Shown here one piece after another: positions 1-9,524 of a stretch of DNA of 64,000 nt; position 1 is the stretch's first letter, and the number at the start of each line of letters is the position of its first letter. A program made the translations under genes and the position numbers. The notes under the pieces are model-generated. The model was not told the DNA's origin, searched no databases, and saw nothing but the letters and a program-made list of their open reading frames with translations. The DNA is from Haloarcula sebkhae (GTDB lineage: Archaea > Halobacteriota > Halobacteria > Halobacteriales > Haloarculaceae). The stretch covers positions 744,001-808,000 of the forward strand of contig NZ_BMPD01000001.1 of NCBI RefSeq assembly GCF_014647415.1, in the 5' to 3' direction.

Positions 1-3000
1 GCGTCTGTTCGACCGTCAGCGACTCCAGATCGAACGCGCCGTCCTCGAAGTCACCGCTGGTCGGATACGTGTAGCCGCCGGGGCCGGTGTCGTCGCCGGA
101 CGGGTCAGCGAGTTCGGCCACCGTCGCCGGCGGCTTGACCGTCACCGTTCCGCTGGCGAGCGTCGTGCCGTCCGGGAGCGCGACTGACACGTCGTAGTCG
201 CCGGCTGCGTCGATGCTGTAGCCGAAGTCGTAGGTGGCGTCGCTGGCGTTGGGCGGGAAGCGGACGTTCTCCGTCCCGACAGCCTCACCGTCGACACGGA
301 GCGTCACCGTGGTCCCGCCAATGAACACCCCGTCGTTGCGCCCGGTAGCCCGGATGAACGGCTCCTGAATGAACACCTCGTCGCTGATATCGACATCGAC
401 ATTCTGTTCGGGTCGCTCGTACTCCGGCAGGTCGTTGATCTCCTGGCCCTCAGCGGGGCGGAAGCGGACGGCCGTCCCGCCGCTGCCGACCATCGACGCG
501 AGCAGGGTCGTCCCCGGTGTGACGACGGCCTCATCGACGCGAACGTCGGTCAGGTTCTCGTCGTAGGCCGCGTCGATGCCGTCGGAGTAGATTTCGGCGA
601 CGTACTTCGAGCCGTTGGGGCCGTTGCCCGTTCCGTTCTTCTTGCCGTTGTCGTTCCCCGGCCCCCGTCCATTGCTGTCCGACGCGGACGAGAGGAACGA
701 CAGAGGCACGTCGATAGCACGGCCACCTTCGTCGGTCATCGCACCGAGGTACCACTCGTCGCCTTGCTGCCGTGCCGTAATCATGTAGTCGCCGATCTCG
801 GCGTCGATAACTCGCGTGTCGTCCCAGCCAGCGGCTGGCACGTCCTCGATAAACTGGAACTCCTCGACGGTCTCCCCGCGGATGGGCGCCGTCTCAGGTT
901 CGGGCATCGACGCGCCGGGTTCGGTGGCCGCCATCGAGTCGAGATTGAAACCGCCGGTGTCCTCGCTGGTCAGCGAGAGGGCGAGTTCGTCCTCGTCGCC
1001 CATCAACGAGACAGTCGTCGAGACGCTCTCCCAGACATCCCAGTAGTCGGTGGGTGGGAACGTGACTTGGCCGGCCTCGCTGCCGTTGACCAGCACCGTC
1101 GCAGTGCGGTCAGTATCCGGACCGACGGCGTTCTCCTCGGCGTCGCTGGCGTACCGGAAGTGGAGGTCGTACTCGCCCTCGCTCGCACCTTCGACGGACC
1201 AGGAGACAGTCGCGCCGGGCGCGGCGCTGTTGGGGTCGATAGCGACGTACTGCTCGCCCTGGGCGTTGGCCCAGCGGGCGGCCGTCGAGAACCCGTCGAG
1301 GTCTCCCCATTCGGCCTGGGCGACCTCGCCGACGGCGGCCGTCGACGGCTGGTCGGCCAGATAGGAACTGGGCAGGTCGGCGGCCATCTGGAGGCCGCTG
1401 AAGTACGTCGGATACATCGCCAGTTGCTTGGCGCGCGTGGTCTCGATGCCACCCGACCCCGAGTCTATGTCGAAGATGCCTGGCGTGTACTCCACCGGCC
1501 CGCCCAGCATCCGCGTAAAGGGGAACGTGACGTGGTGCTCGGGACTCACGTCGCCGAAGGCATCGTACTCCTGACCTTTGACCCCCTCACGAGTCATCAG
1601 GTTTGGATAGGTTCGCCGACGGCCAGTCGGATGAATCGGCTCGTGTATATCGAGCATCTGTCGGTTGGCCGCCGCCGTCTCGGCGACCAGCGTGTGGTGG
1701 TTGACCAGTATCTGGTTGTGGTGGCTGTAACTCTCGCCCGCAAGGTCGCCGCTGTCGGAGACGTAGCCGCTCTTGATCGTTCGGATGCCCAGCTCGTCGT
1801 ACAACGAAAATGCCTCGTCGAGCTGTGATTCGTAGTTCCGGAAGTCCCCTGCCGTCTCGTTGTGCATCGTCATCTGGGTCGGCGGGTCGAGGCTCGCGCC
1901 GTAGTCGGTCACTTCCGCCAGATCGAAGTCCGGATACGGTGTGGAGAAATCGAAACTGCTGCCATCGCCCGGATAGCTCGACCAGCCCTCGTTCCAGCCC
2001 TCGACGAGGACGCCGGGGATGTCATGCTCGCTGGCGAAGTCCATGTACTGCGTGGCGCGCCCGGTCTGTGTGCCGTGGTTGCCGGTCTGTGGACCCTGAT
2101 ACTCCCACTGCGCTCGACCGGTAATCATCAGCCACCAGACGCCGATGAACTTCTGGGGCTCGATCCAGTCGACGCCCTGCGTGAACACCGCCTCGTCGTA
2201 GTCCTCGTTGAGATTGACGACGAGGTTCGACTCGACGAGGTCGCCGGCGCTGGTCCCAACCTGTACCGTTCGCCACGGGGTAACGTGCGGGGCCGAGGCT
2301 GACACCTTGGTACCGTCAGGTAGCGGTGCGAGCGTCGATTGGAAGGTCGTGTCGCCGGCATCAGACGGTGCGAGCGCGAGCGAGGCGTAGTCCGTGAGGT
2401 CGGCCTCGTGGACGGCAAGGTAGCGGCCGTCGTCGGTCCGCATCGTCAGCGGCGTGTGGATGCCGCCGAAGCCGGTGCCGTCCAGTTTGCCGGCGACCTC
2501 GCTCAGCGGCGTCTCCTCGTACTCCACCTCGAAGTTGTTGTAGTCGTTGGGAATCCACCACGAAGTGTGGTCCCCGGCGAAGTTGTACTCGGTCCTCTCA
2601 GACGTGAGTACGAACTGGTCGCCGAACGGCTCCCCGAAGACGAACCGGAAGCCGACGCCGTCGTCGAACACCCGGAAGACGAGCGTCCCGAACCGGTCTG
2701 CCCCGGTCGATTCCACAACCCCCAGCCGGAGTTCCGTGTACCGCTCTTCAATCTCGTCGTAGCGGTCCCAGGCCGGCGTCCAAGTGGTATCGACCTCGGT
2801 TCGCTCGCTCCCGGTGACTGCCAGACCCGAGCGGAACGTGTCCTGATTCTGGAACTCGAAGCCCAGTTCCGACTTCTCGATGAGGGCCGTCCCGTCGTGT
2901 GCAACCTCGTAGGTTGCTACACCGTCGCTGACATCGACAGTGAGTGTTACTGCCCCGTTGGGTGACGAGACGGTCTGTGTGGCCGAGTCGTCGCCGTCTG

Positions 3001-3127
3001 TCACCTGTGCGGCAGCGTCGTCGGAGACGGAAACCGAGAATGCCGACGCGGCAAGCAGCGAACCGACACCACCGAGGAACTGTCTGCGGCTCGGGTTCGA
3101 TTTGGGCTGTGATCTTTCTTCAAACAT
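1..3127 (-). CDS. GH97 family glycosidase (alpha-glucosidase type), Tat-exported, multidomain; 3' end outside window
   Basis: The gene runs off the left edge; at least 1042 codons lie in the window. The start at 3127 follows a TATA box at 3151-3160 by the usual leaderless spacing. Residues 12-41 form a Tat signal peptide (SRRQFLGG, then a hydrophobic stretch ending near AQ). Order of parts: GH97 N-terminal beta domain, TIM-barrel with EGWNEGW (about residue 378), HEPIHPTG (about 492) and GQEYDAF (about 519), a CBM6/35-like beta domain (about 622-740), the GH97 C-terminal domain interrupted by a Gly/Asn-rich insert (about 812-835), an Ig-like domain, and the start of a glucodextranase-C-like module (DPSGDDTGPG). 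Keeping Glu in HEPIHPTG suggests the inverting, SusB-like subgroup; this is inference. It probably degrades alpha-glucans outside the cell. Confidence 0.85.
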   Translation of the reverse strand, partial: MFEERSQPKSNPSRRQFLGGVGSLLAASAFSVSVSDDAAAQVTDGDDSATQTVSSPNGAVTLTVDVSDGVATYEVAHDGTALIEKSELGFEFQNQDTFRSGLAVTGSERTEVDTTWTPAWDRYDEIEERYTELRLGVVESTGADRFGTLVFRVFDDGVGFRFVFGEPFGDQFVLTSERTEYNFAGDHTSWWIPNDYNNFEVEYEETPLSEVAGKLDGTGFGGIHTPLTMRTDDGRYLAVHEADLTDYASLALAPSDAGDTTFQSTLAPLPDGTKVSASAPHVTPWRTVQVGTSAGDLVESNLVVNLNEDYDEAVFTQGVDWIEPQKFIGVWWLMITGRAQWEYQGPQTGNHGTQTGRATQYMDFASEHDIPGVLVEGWNEGWSSYPGDGSSFDFSTPYPDFDLAEVTDYGASLDPPTQMTMHNETAGDFRNYESQLDEAFSLYDELGIRTIKSGYVSDSGDLAGESYSHHNQILVNHHTLVAETAAANRQMLDIHEPIHPTGRRRTYPNLMTREGVKGQEYDAFGDVSPEHHVTFPFTRMLGGPVEYTPGIFDIDSGSGGIETTRAKQLAMYPTYFSGLQMAADLPSSYLADQPSTAAVGEVAQAEWGDLDGFSTAARWANAQGEQYVAIDPNSAAPGATVSWSVEGASEGEYDLHFRYASDAEENAVGPDTDRTATVLVNGSEAGQVTFPPTDYWDVWESVSTTVSLMGDEDELALSLTSEDTGGFNLDSMAATEPGASMPEPETAPIRGETVEEFQFIEDVPAAGWDDTRVIDAEIGDYMITARQQGDEWYLGAMTDEGGRAIDVPLSFLSSASDSNGRGPGNDNGKKNGTGNGPNGSKYVAEIYSDGIDAAYDENLTDVRVDEAVVTPGTTLLASMVGSGGTAVRFRPAEGQEINDLPEYERPEQNVDVDISDEVFIQEPFIRATGRNDGVFIGGTTVTLRVDGEAVGTENVRFPPNASDATYDFGYSIDAAGDYDVSVALPDGTTLASGTVTVKPPATVAELADPSGDDTGPGGYTYPTSGDFEDGAFDLESLTVEQT

Positions 3128-3150
3128 CGATTCTTCTCTCCCCCGGATAA

Positions 3151-3160
3151 GTAATAAAAG
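3151..3160 (-). promoter_or_regulatory. TATA box of the GH97 gene
   Basis: CTTTTATTAC on the minus strand is centred about 27 bases before the ATG at 3127, which fits a leaderless haloarchaeal transcript. Confidence 0.5.
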
Positions 3161-3292
3161 TTCACCCATATTTCATACCAGTTGGTCAACGAATCAGTGA
3201 ACACCATCGGAATATCGCGTTGCAGTCGAAATAGGGTGGTGGCTGTAGAGAGGTAGCTGAACGCCTATCCGGCTCGCACACATAGTGTAGAC

Positions 3293-3895
3293 ATGGACCG
3301 CAACGAGGTACGCCGCGCGTGGGACAGCGTCTCCGAGACCTACGCCGAACGGCGCGATCCGACCGGGTCGGACGCAGCCCTGCTCGACGATCTACTCGAA
3401 CGCCTCGCCGAAGCGCCGACCGTCCTCGATGTGGGCTGTGGCGACGGCGCGCGGACACTTGCAAACCTTCCGTCGAATAGTGTCGGTCTGGACTTCTCGC
3501 GAGCGGGCCTGAACCTCGCCGCCGAGACAGTGCCGGAGAGCCGGCTCGTGCAGGGTGACGTGACGGCGCTCCCCATCGCAACCGACAGCGTGGACGCGAT
3601 CACGGCCTATCACGCCGTCTTTCACGTCCCGCGAGACCAGCACCCCGCCGTCTACCGGGAGTTCGCCCGTGTACTCCGGCCGGGCGGCACCGTGTTGATG
3701 ACGCTGCCGAGCGGCCAGTTCGAGACCGTCCGTCGCGGCTGGATGGGCGGGTCGATGTTCTTCTCAGCGCCGGGTCGGCGGGCGACGCTCGACCAGTTGG
3801 CCGACGCCGGCTTCACCGAGACGGAGACCGTCACTGCGACGGACCCGCTGGGGAGCGACAGCGAGTTCGTCTTCGCCACGCTCGGCGGCGATTAG
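3293..3895 (+). CDS. Class I SAM-dependent methyltransferase
   Basis: A 200-residue soluble methyltransferase of the UbiE/BioC-like group. Motif I VLDVGCGDG binds S-adenosylmethionine (about residues 44-52), GLDFS follows as the acidic strand-2 motif, and RVLRPGG with VLMTLP is the usual post-motif segment. The length matches the compact Methyltransf_11/25 families. It is divergent from the GH97 gene and convergent with the next gene, so it is probably a single-gene transcript. Sequence alone does not indicate the substrate. Confidence 0.85.
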   Translation: MDRNEVRRAWDSVSETYAERRDPTGSDAALLDDLLERLAEAPTVLDVGCGDGARTLANLPSNSVGLDFSRAGLNLAAETVPESRLVQGDVTALPIATDSVDAITAYHAVFHVPRDQHPAVYREFARVLRPGGTVLMTLPSGQFETVRRGWMGGSMFFSAPGRRATLDQLADAGFTETETVTATDPLGSDSEFVFATLGGD

Positions 3896-3902
3896 CGGCC
3901 GC

Positions 3903-4295
3903 CTACTCAGCTAGCTCGTCGGCGGTGCTGACGTGCATCCCGACGAACTGCCACTCGCGCGCCTCGTCTGTGGCTTCCAGCGCCCCGCTCCAGCGCGTGT
4001 CGTATTCGTGGCGGATCCCGTTCTCGGTGTCGGTCCAGCACAGTTCCACGTCGTCGCTGAACCACGCGTAGCCCTCGCGTTCTGTCACCCGGAGCGCGTG
4101 GCTCTCGACAGTCCAGTCCGTCGTCGTCTCGGTCTGTTCCCGTAGTCCTGTCCTGATAGCGGCGGTTCCGATCAGTTGTTCAGAGATACCGAACTTGACC
4201 ACCGAGCGGTCCGCATCGTCGGCGAAGAAGGGGCCGAGCGGCTCGCCGGCCCGGAGCGCCGCGTAGTACGCCTCGATGGTCTCTGCTGCGTTCAT
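3903..4295 (-). CDS. SnoaL / NTF2-like domain protein
   Basis: A 130-residue cone-fold protein. The ATG at 4295 (MNAAETIEAYYAALRAG) is preferred because it opens the usual first helix of the NTF2-like fold; a start at 4325 would add a non-conserved tail reaching towards mutS. Features of the family are the N-terminal helix with YYAALRAGE, FFADD, and the central beta strands around WFSDDVEL. This fold is used for enzymes and for ligand binding, and no catalytic residue can be assigned. The last bases lie only 7 bases from the convergent methyltransferase stop. Confidence 0.7.
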   Translation of the reverse strand: MNAAETIEAYYAALRAGEPLGPFFADDADRSVVKFGISEQLIGTAAIRTGLREQTETTTDWTVESHALRVTEREGYAWFSDDVELCWTDTENGIRHEYDTRWSGALEATDEAREWQFVGMHVSTADELAE

Positions 4296-4392
4296 ACTCA
4301 GCCCTACGGCCTGTGGCCCCTTCACTGGCTACGCCCGGCGGCCGCTCTCCCGACCCGCAATCCTTACGCCGCGGACGGCCACACGGACGTGT

Positions 4393-7158
4393 ATGACAGA
4401 GGCGACGGGAATCGTCGGGGAGTTCCTCACACTCAAGCAGGGGACCGACGCGGACCTGCTGGCAATGCAGTGTGGCGACTTCTACGAATTTTTCGCCGAG
4501 GACGCCGAGATCGTCGCCAACGAACTCGACCTGAAGGTGAGCCAGAAATCCTCGCACGGCTCGTCGTACCCGATGGCGGGGGTTCCAGTCGACGACCTGA
4601 CGCCGTACGTCTCCGCGCTGGTCGAACGGGGCTACCGGGTCGCTATCGCCGACCAGCACGAGACCGAAAACGGCCACGCTCGCGAGATAACGCGGGTCGT
4701 CACGCCCGGCACCCATCTGGAAACCGGCGACGAGTCGGCGCAGTACCTCGCCGCGGTGGTCCGGGAGACCAGCCGGAACAGCAGCGACACCTATGGCATC
4801 GCCGCGACGGACGTGACCACGGGCCAGTTTCAGGTCACGCAACTGGACGACGCCGACGCGGGCGAGGCGCTGACGGAACTGTACACGTTCGGGCCGGCCG
4901 AGATTCTCCCCGGCCCGGAACTCCGGAACGACGACGAATTCCTGGACCGCCTGCGCGAGCGGACTGACGCGGCGCTGACGCTCCACGATTCGGCGTCGTT
5001 CGAGCCGGGTCGAGCGAGCCACACCGTCCGCGAACAGTTCGGTAGTGAGACGGTCGACAGCGTCGGCATCGGCGAGCAAGACGTGGCGCTACAGGCCGCC
5101 GGCGCGGTGCTGTCCTACGTTGAGGACACTGGTGTCGGCACGCTGGCGGCGGTCACGCGCCTGCAAGCGTACGGGGAGCGCGATCACGTCGGCCTCGACG
5201 CGACGACCCAGCGGAACCTCGAACTCACCGAGACGATGCAGGGCGACAGCTCGGGCTCGCTGTTCGACACGATCGACCACACGGTCACGGCCGCCGGCGG
5301 GCGACTGCTCCAGCAGTGGCTCCAACGACCACGGCGAAACCGGGGCGAACTTAAGCGCCGGCAGTCCTGCGTGGCGGCGCTGTCGGAGGCGGCGATGGCC
5401 CGCGAGCGGATTCGGGAGACGCTGTCGGACGCCTACGACCTCGAACGGCTGGCCGCGCGGGCCACGTCGGGCAGTGCGGACGCGCGGGACCTGCGTGCAG
5501 TGCAGGAGACACTGGCACTGTTGGGGCAGGTCGCCGACGCCGTGACCGAAACCGAGCGGCTGGCCGGGTCGCCCCTCGCTGATTCCCTCGACGGTGCCGA
5601 CCGCGAGGCGGCAGATTCGCTGGCCGCCGAGTTGGACAGCGCACTGGTCGCGGACCCGCCGGGGACGGTGCGCCAGGGCGGCCTGTTCAAACGGGGGTAC
5701 GACGACGGCCTCGACGAGATCATCGACGAGCACGAAGCCGCGCTGGAGTGGCTGGAAACGCTGCCGGACCGTGAGAAGGAGCGGACCGGCATCACCCACC
5801 TCTCGGTCGACCGGAACAAGACCGACGGCTACTACATCCAGGTCGGCAAGAGCGAGACCGACGCTGTCCCTGAAAAGTACCAGCACATCAAGACGCTGAA
5901 AAACTCCAAACGCTACACGACGCCAGAACTCGACGAGAAAGAACGGGATGTGCTGCGTCTGGAGGAACGCCGCCACGACATGGAGTACGACCGGTTCCAA
6001 GAACTCCGAGCGCGGGTGGCCGAGCGTGCGACGCTGCTGCAGGACGTGGGTCGGACGCTGGCGGAACTGGACGCGTTCGCGTCGCTTGCGGTCCACGCCG
6101 TCGAGAACGACTGGACTCGCCCGGCGGTCGTCGACGGCAACGAGCTGTCCATCGAGGCCGGCCGCCACCCGGTCGTCGAGCAGACCACGGAGTTCGTCCC
6201 GAACGACCTCTACATGGACGACGACCGGCAGTTCCTCATCGTCACCGGCCCGAACATGAGCGGGAAGTCGACGTACATGCGTCAGGCGGCGCTCATCACG
6301 CTGCTTGCACAGGTAGGCAGTTTCGTCCCAGCGCGGTCAGCGACGGTTGGGATGGTCGACGGTATCTTTACCCGCGTCGGCGCGCTGGACGAACTGGCAC
6401 AGGGCCGCTCGACGTTCATGGTCGAGATGCAGGAACTGTCGAACATCCTTCATTCAGCCACCGACGAATCACTCGTGATACTGGACGAGGTGGGTCGCGG
6501 GACGGCTACCTTTGACGGTATCTCAATCGCGTGGGCAGCGACGGAGTACATCGTCAACGCCATCCAGTCGAAGACGTTGTTTGCGACCCACTACCACGAA
6601 CTGACGGCGCTGGGCGAGGAGCTGCCGACCGTCGAGAACGTCCACGTCGCGGTCGACGGCGAGCCCCGCTCCGCTGAGGGCGACGGCGACGTGACGTTCC
6701 TGCGAACGGTCCGGAACGGGCCGACCGACCGCTCCTACGGCGTCCACGTCGCCGACCTCGCCGGCGTCCCCGAACCGGTCGTCGACCGCTCACAGGAAGT
6801 ACTCGACCGGCTACGCGACGACAAGGCCATCGAGATTCGAGGTAGCGAGGGGAACGACGGCGGGACGACACAGGCCGTCTTCGATCTGGATTCGGGGCAG
6901 TTCAGGGACGGGCCGGCCCAGTCGGCGGGCACGTCGACCGGTTCGACTACTGAGCCGATGGTGACCGACGGCGACCCCGAACACGCGCTTGGCGAGTCCG
7001 TGGCTGAGGCCTCCGAGGGCGACGAGGCAACAGCGTCGCTCGACCCGGAGACCGAGGCTGTCCTGTCGGAGCTGACGGAATTAGACGTCAACGAGACGCC
7101 GCCGGTCGAGCTGATGGCGAAAGTACAGGAGTGGCAGGCCGAACTGGACGACGAGTAG
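4393..7158 (+). CDS. mutS: DNA mismatch repair protein MutS
   Basis: A 921-residue MutS1-type mismatch sensor. The ATG at 4393 (MTEATGIVGEFL) fits the family N-terminus; upstream codons to 4276 are open but not conserved. The mismatch-reading loop GDFYE is at about residue 29, the clamp and lever domains follow, Walker A GPNMSGKST is at about 619-627 and Walker B LDEVGRGT at about 697. An acidic, low-complexity stretch (about 815-880) precedes a short C-terminal helical segment (ELDVNETPPVELM). It recognises mispairs and recruits MutL, encoded at 20819. Bacterial-type MutS/MutL are typical of haloarchaea among Archaea. Its start is 97 bases from the divergent SnoaL gene. Confidence 0.96.
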   Translation: MTEATGIVGEFLTLKQGTDADLLAMQCGDFYEFFAEDAEIVANELDLKVSQKSSHGSSYPMAGVPVDDLTPYVSALVERGYRVAIADQHETENGHAREITRVVTPGTHLETGDESAQYLAAVVRETSRNSSDTYGIAATDVTTGQFQVTQLDDADAGEALTELYTFGPAEILPGPELRNDDEFLDRLRERTDAALTLHDSASFEPGRASHTVREQFGSETVDSVGIGEQDVALQAAGAVLSYVEDTGVGTLAAVTRLQAYGERDHVGLDATTQRNLELTETMQGDSSGSLFDTIDHTVTAAGGRLLQQWLQRPRRNRGELKRRQSCVAALSEAAMARERIRETLSDAYDLERLAARATSGSADARDLRAVQETLALLGQVADAVTETERLAGSPLADSLDGADREAADSLAAELDSALVADPPGTVRQGGLFKRGYDDGLDEIIDEHEAALEWLETLPDREKERTGITHLSVDRNKTDGYYIQVGKSETDAVPEKYQHIKTLKNSKRYTTPELDEKERDVLRLEERRHDMEYDRFQELRARVAERATLLQDVGRTLAELDAFASLAVHAVENDWTRPAVVDGNELSIEAGRHPVVEQTTEFVPNDLYMDDDRQFLIVTGPNMSGKSTYMRQAALITLLAQVGSFVPARSATVGMVDGIFTRVGALDELAQGRSTFMVEMQELSNILHSATDESLVILDEVGRGTATFDGISIAWAATEYIVNAIQSKTLFATHYHELTALGEELPTVENVHVAVDGEPRSAEGDGDVTFLRTVRNGPTDRSYGVHVADLAGVPEPVVDRSQEVLDRLRDDKAIEIRGSEGNDGGTTQAVFDLDSGQFRDGPAQSAGTSTGSTTEPMVTDGDPEHALGESVAEASEGDEATASLDPETEAVLSELTELDVNETPPVELMAKVQEWQAELDDE

Positions 7159-7232
7159 CGGACGCGACCCGATTTTCAACGGAGATACTCACGGCGGAAG
7201 GTGTATACGGGAGTTGTCACTGCTAGCAGCCA

Positions 7233-9173
7233 ATGCCCGACCGGATCCGCGTTCTCCACGTCGACGACGACCCGGCTGTCGTCGAAGCGGCCACGAGCGC
7301 TCTGGAACAGGAGCACTGTGGCATCACGGTCGAGACAACGACGAACGTTGCCGACGGCATCGAACGGCTCGACAGTGAAGCGTTCGACTGTGTCGTCGCC
7401 GGCTACGACCTGCCGGAGCAGAACGGCGTCGAATTCCTTGATGCGGTCCGCAAGCGATCGCCGGACCTTCCGTTCATCCTGTTCACCAGCGAGGGGAACG
7501 AAGCAGCCGCCAGCGACGCGATTTCCGCCGGTGTCACCGATTATCTCCGGGTCGACGGCGGTGCCGAGCCGTACGCACGACTCGCACACACCGTCGTCGA
7601 CGCCGTCGAGCGGACAGTCGATGGCATCAAACACGTACAGAACACGCGGCGCGAACGTGCTATCGAGGAGCTACACTCCACCGCCAGGGCGTTCATGCGG
7701 GCCACGACTGAGGATGCAGTTGCGCAGATCACAGTGGACACCGCCAGAGCCATTCTCAATATGCCGGCTAACGGTGTCCACTTCGCCGACGGCGACAGCC
7801 TGTATCCGGTCGCCTGGACCGCACAGGTCGAGGAGCTCCTCGGCACGCCACCGGCGTTTGAGGCTGGGGAATCGCTCGCGTGGCAGGTTTTCGAGACCGG
7901 CGAAGCGCGGGTCCACGACGATATCACGTCGATCCCAGGACGGTACAATCCGGAGACAGATATCCGCAGCGAGATCATCCTCCCGCTCGGGGACCACGGT
8001 GTCCTCCTCATCGGATCGTGCGAGACGGGTGCGTTCGATGACACGGACATCACACTCGCGCGGACGCTCTCGGTCCACGCGACAGCGGCCCTTAACCGCC
8101 TCCACCGTGACCGCCAGCTCCGCGAGGAACGCGAGTTCATCGATCAGGCGCTCGATACGCTTGACGACCTGTTCTACGTCATCGACACGGACGGTAGCCT
8201 TCGGCGGTGGAACGAGCGCATCCCCGAAGTCACAGGATACAGCAATGACGAGATTGACGATATGCCCGTCTCCGAGTTTTTCCCGGGTGACGAGCATGAG
8301 ACAATCGCTGCGGCAATAAATGAGACGCGAACCAGCGGCCGGGTGACTGTTGAAGCGGAGATTCTGACTGCCGATGGAGAGCGGATTCCGTATGAGTTTG
8401 CCGGAACCCGGCTGACCGACTCTGACGGAACGACAGCCGGGACAGTGGGTATCGGTCGGGACATCTCACAGCGCAGGGCGTACGAACGGCAACTGGAGCG
8501 AAAGAACGAGCGCCTCGATGAGTTTACAAGCATCGTCAGCCACGACCTCCGGAACCCGCTGACGGTCGCGGAGGGGAACCTGGAACTGGCCAGAACAGAA
8601 TGTGACAGCGACGCACTCGACAAAGTATCGCGCGCCCACGAGCGAATGCGAGCGCTGATAGACGACCTCTTGACCTTCGCACGAGCCGGCGAAACGGTGA
8701 CCGACCTCGAATCCGTCACGCTCACAGACATCGTCGAGGACTGCTGGCAGACCGTTGAGGGAGCCCAGGCGACGCTTGTCGTCGAGGACGACCGCCAGAT
8801 TCGGGCAGACACGGCGAAACTCCGTCGGCTGTTATCGAACCTTGTTCGCAACAGTGTGGAACACGGGTCCACAGACACTCAGGCACCGTCCGGCCGCACC
8901 GCGGAACACGACGGCGAGAGCATAACTGTGCGAGTCGGGACCGTCGAGGACGCGGACCGACACGGTTTCTATGTCGCCGACGACGGGCCGGGCATCCCGG
9001 AGGACGACCGCGAGCAGGTGTTCGAAGAGGGCTACTCGACCGGCGAGAACGGGACGGGGTTCGGACTCAAAATCGTTCAGCGCCTCGCCGAGGTCCACGG
9101 GTGGACGGTCACAGCCACCGAGAGCGAGGCCGGCGGCGCGCGGTTCGAGGTGACGGGTCTCGAACCTGCCTGA
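7233..9173 (+). CDS. Sensor histidine kinase: degenerate receiver, GAF, PAS, HisKA, HATPase
   Basis: A soluble 646-residue kinase. The receiver-like domain (1-120) keeps the acidic pair (HVDDDP) but the phosphoacceptor site reads VVAGYDLP, where haloarchaeal receivers usually have VVSDYDMP, and the conserved Lys is replaced (DYLRVDGG instead of DYLQKGG). A GAF domain (about 150-290) and PAS domain (about 300-415, FYVIDTDGSL) follow. The kinase core has the H-box SHDLRNPLTV (His about 439), N-box NLVRNSVEHG, G1 DDGPGIP and G2 GTGFGLKIV, so it should autophosphorylate. The signal and partner regulator are unknown; no receiver gene is adjacent. The first domain is likely a pseudo-receiver used for protein contact. 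Confidence 0.9.
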   Translation: MPDRIRVLHVDDDPAVVEAATSALEQEHCGITVETTTNVADGIERLDSEAFDCVVAGYDLPEQNGVEFLDAVRKRSPDLPFILFTSEGNEAAASDAISAGVTDYLRVDGGAEPYARLAHTVVDAVERTVDGIKHVQNTRRERAIEELHSTARAFMRATTEDAVAQITVDTARAILNMPANGVHFADGDSLYPVAWTAQVEELLGTPPAFEAGESLAWQVFETGEARVHDDITSIPGRYNPETDIRSEIILPLGDHGVLLIGSCETGAFDDTDITLARTLSVHATAALNRLHRDRQLREEREFIDQALDTLDDLFYVIDTDGSLRRWNERIPEVTGYSNDEIDDMPVSEFFPGDEHETIAAAINETRTSGRVTVEAEILTADGERIPYEFAGTRLTDSDGTTAGTVGIGRDISQRRAYERQLERKNERLDEFTSIVSHDLRNPLTVAEGNLELARTECDSDALDKVSRAHERMRALIDDLLTFARAGETVTDLESVTLTDIVEDCWQTVEGAQATLVVEDDRQIRADTAKLRRLLSNLVRNSVEHGSTDTQAPSGRTAEHDGESITVRVGTVEDADRHGFYVADDGPGIPEDDREQVFEEGYSTGENGTGFGLKIVQRLAEVHGWTVTATESEAGGARFEVTGLEPA

Positions 9174-9252
9174 TTGCCTGTGTGTAATCAGGTGACGTCG
9201 ATGGTTCGATTCATGAAAGGATTTGAAGCGAGAGTGCAGTGATTGTGCAAAC

Positions 9253-9405
9253 CCTATTCCCACGTCACAGAGCAGTCGGTCTGGCTCGCTAAGAGAATTG
9301 GCGACGATGCAGGTGAACCCGCCGCAACCGTCCGGGTCCGCAAGTTCGTCGACTATGCTATGATTTCCTTATATTGTCTGCGGATATTACCTCGGTACCG
9401 CTTTA
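9253..9405 (+). pseudogene. Decayed N-terminal fragment of an IS5-like haloarchaeal transposase (tentative)
   Basis: The plus frame after a stop near 9241 reads SHVTEQSVWLAKRIGDDAG, then EPAATVRVRKFVDYAMISLYCLRI, and breaks off at a stop near 9408. This resembles, from memory, the N-terminus of haloarchaeal IS5-family transposases (TEQ..SLAKR, FADYALVSLHCLRI). There is no start codon, no DDE core and no terminal repeats that I can see, so it would be a small relic. A BLASTX search would confirm or reject it. Confidence 0.35.
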
Positions 9406-9486
9406 GGTGGTGAATTCTACCCTTGATAATACATCATCTGCTCTTATCTCCTTCATGAGTATCAACAAAAATAATCTCGCCAGCAG

Positions 9487-9494
9487 TTTTAACC
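9487..9494 (+). promoter_or_regulatory. Likely TATA box of the transducer transcript
   Basis: TTTTAACC lies about 33 bases before the ATG at 9525 and 70 before the transducer ATG at 9563, so the message would begin at or just before the 13-codon frame. Confidence 0.4.
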
Positions 9495-9524
9495 ATTAGA
9501 AATCCTGCCCTATACCCAGCCATC

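Noticed and set aside
764..1828. 354-codon plus-strand frame in the GH97 region
   Set aside because: Antisense to the GH97 catalytic and CBM-like parts, which show clear motifs on the minus strand.
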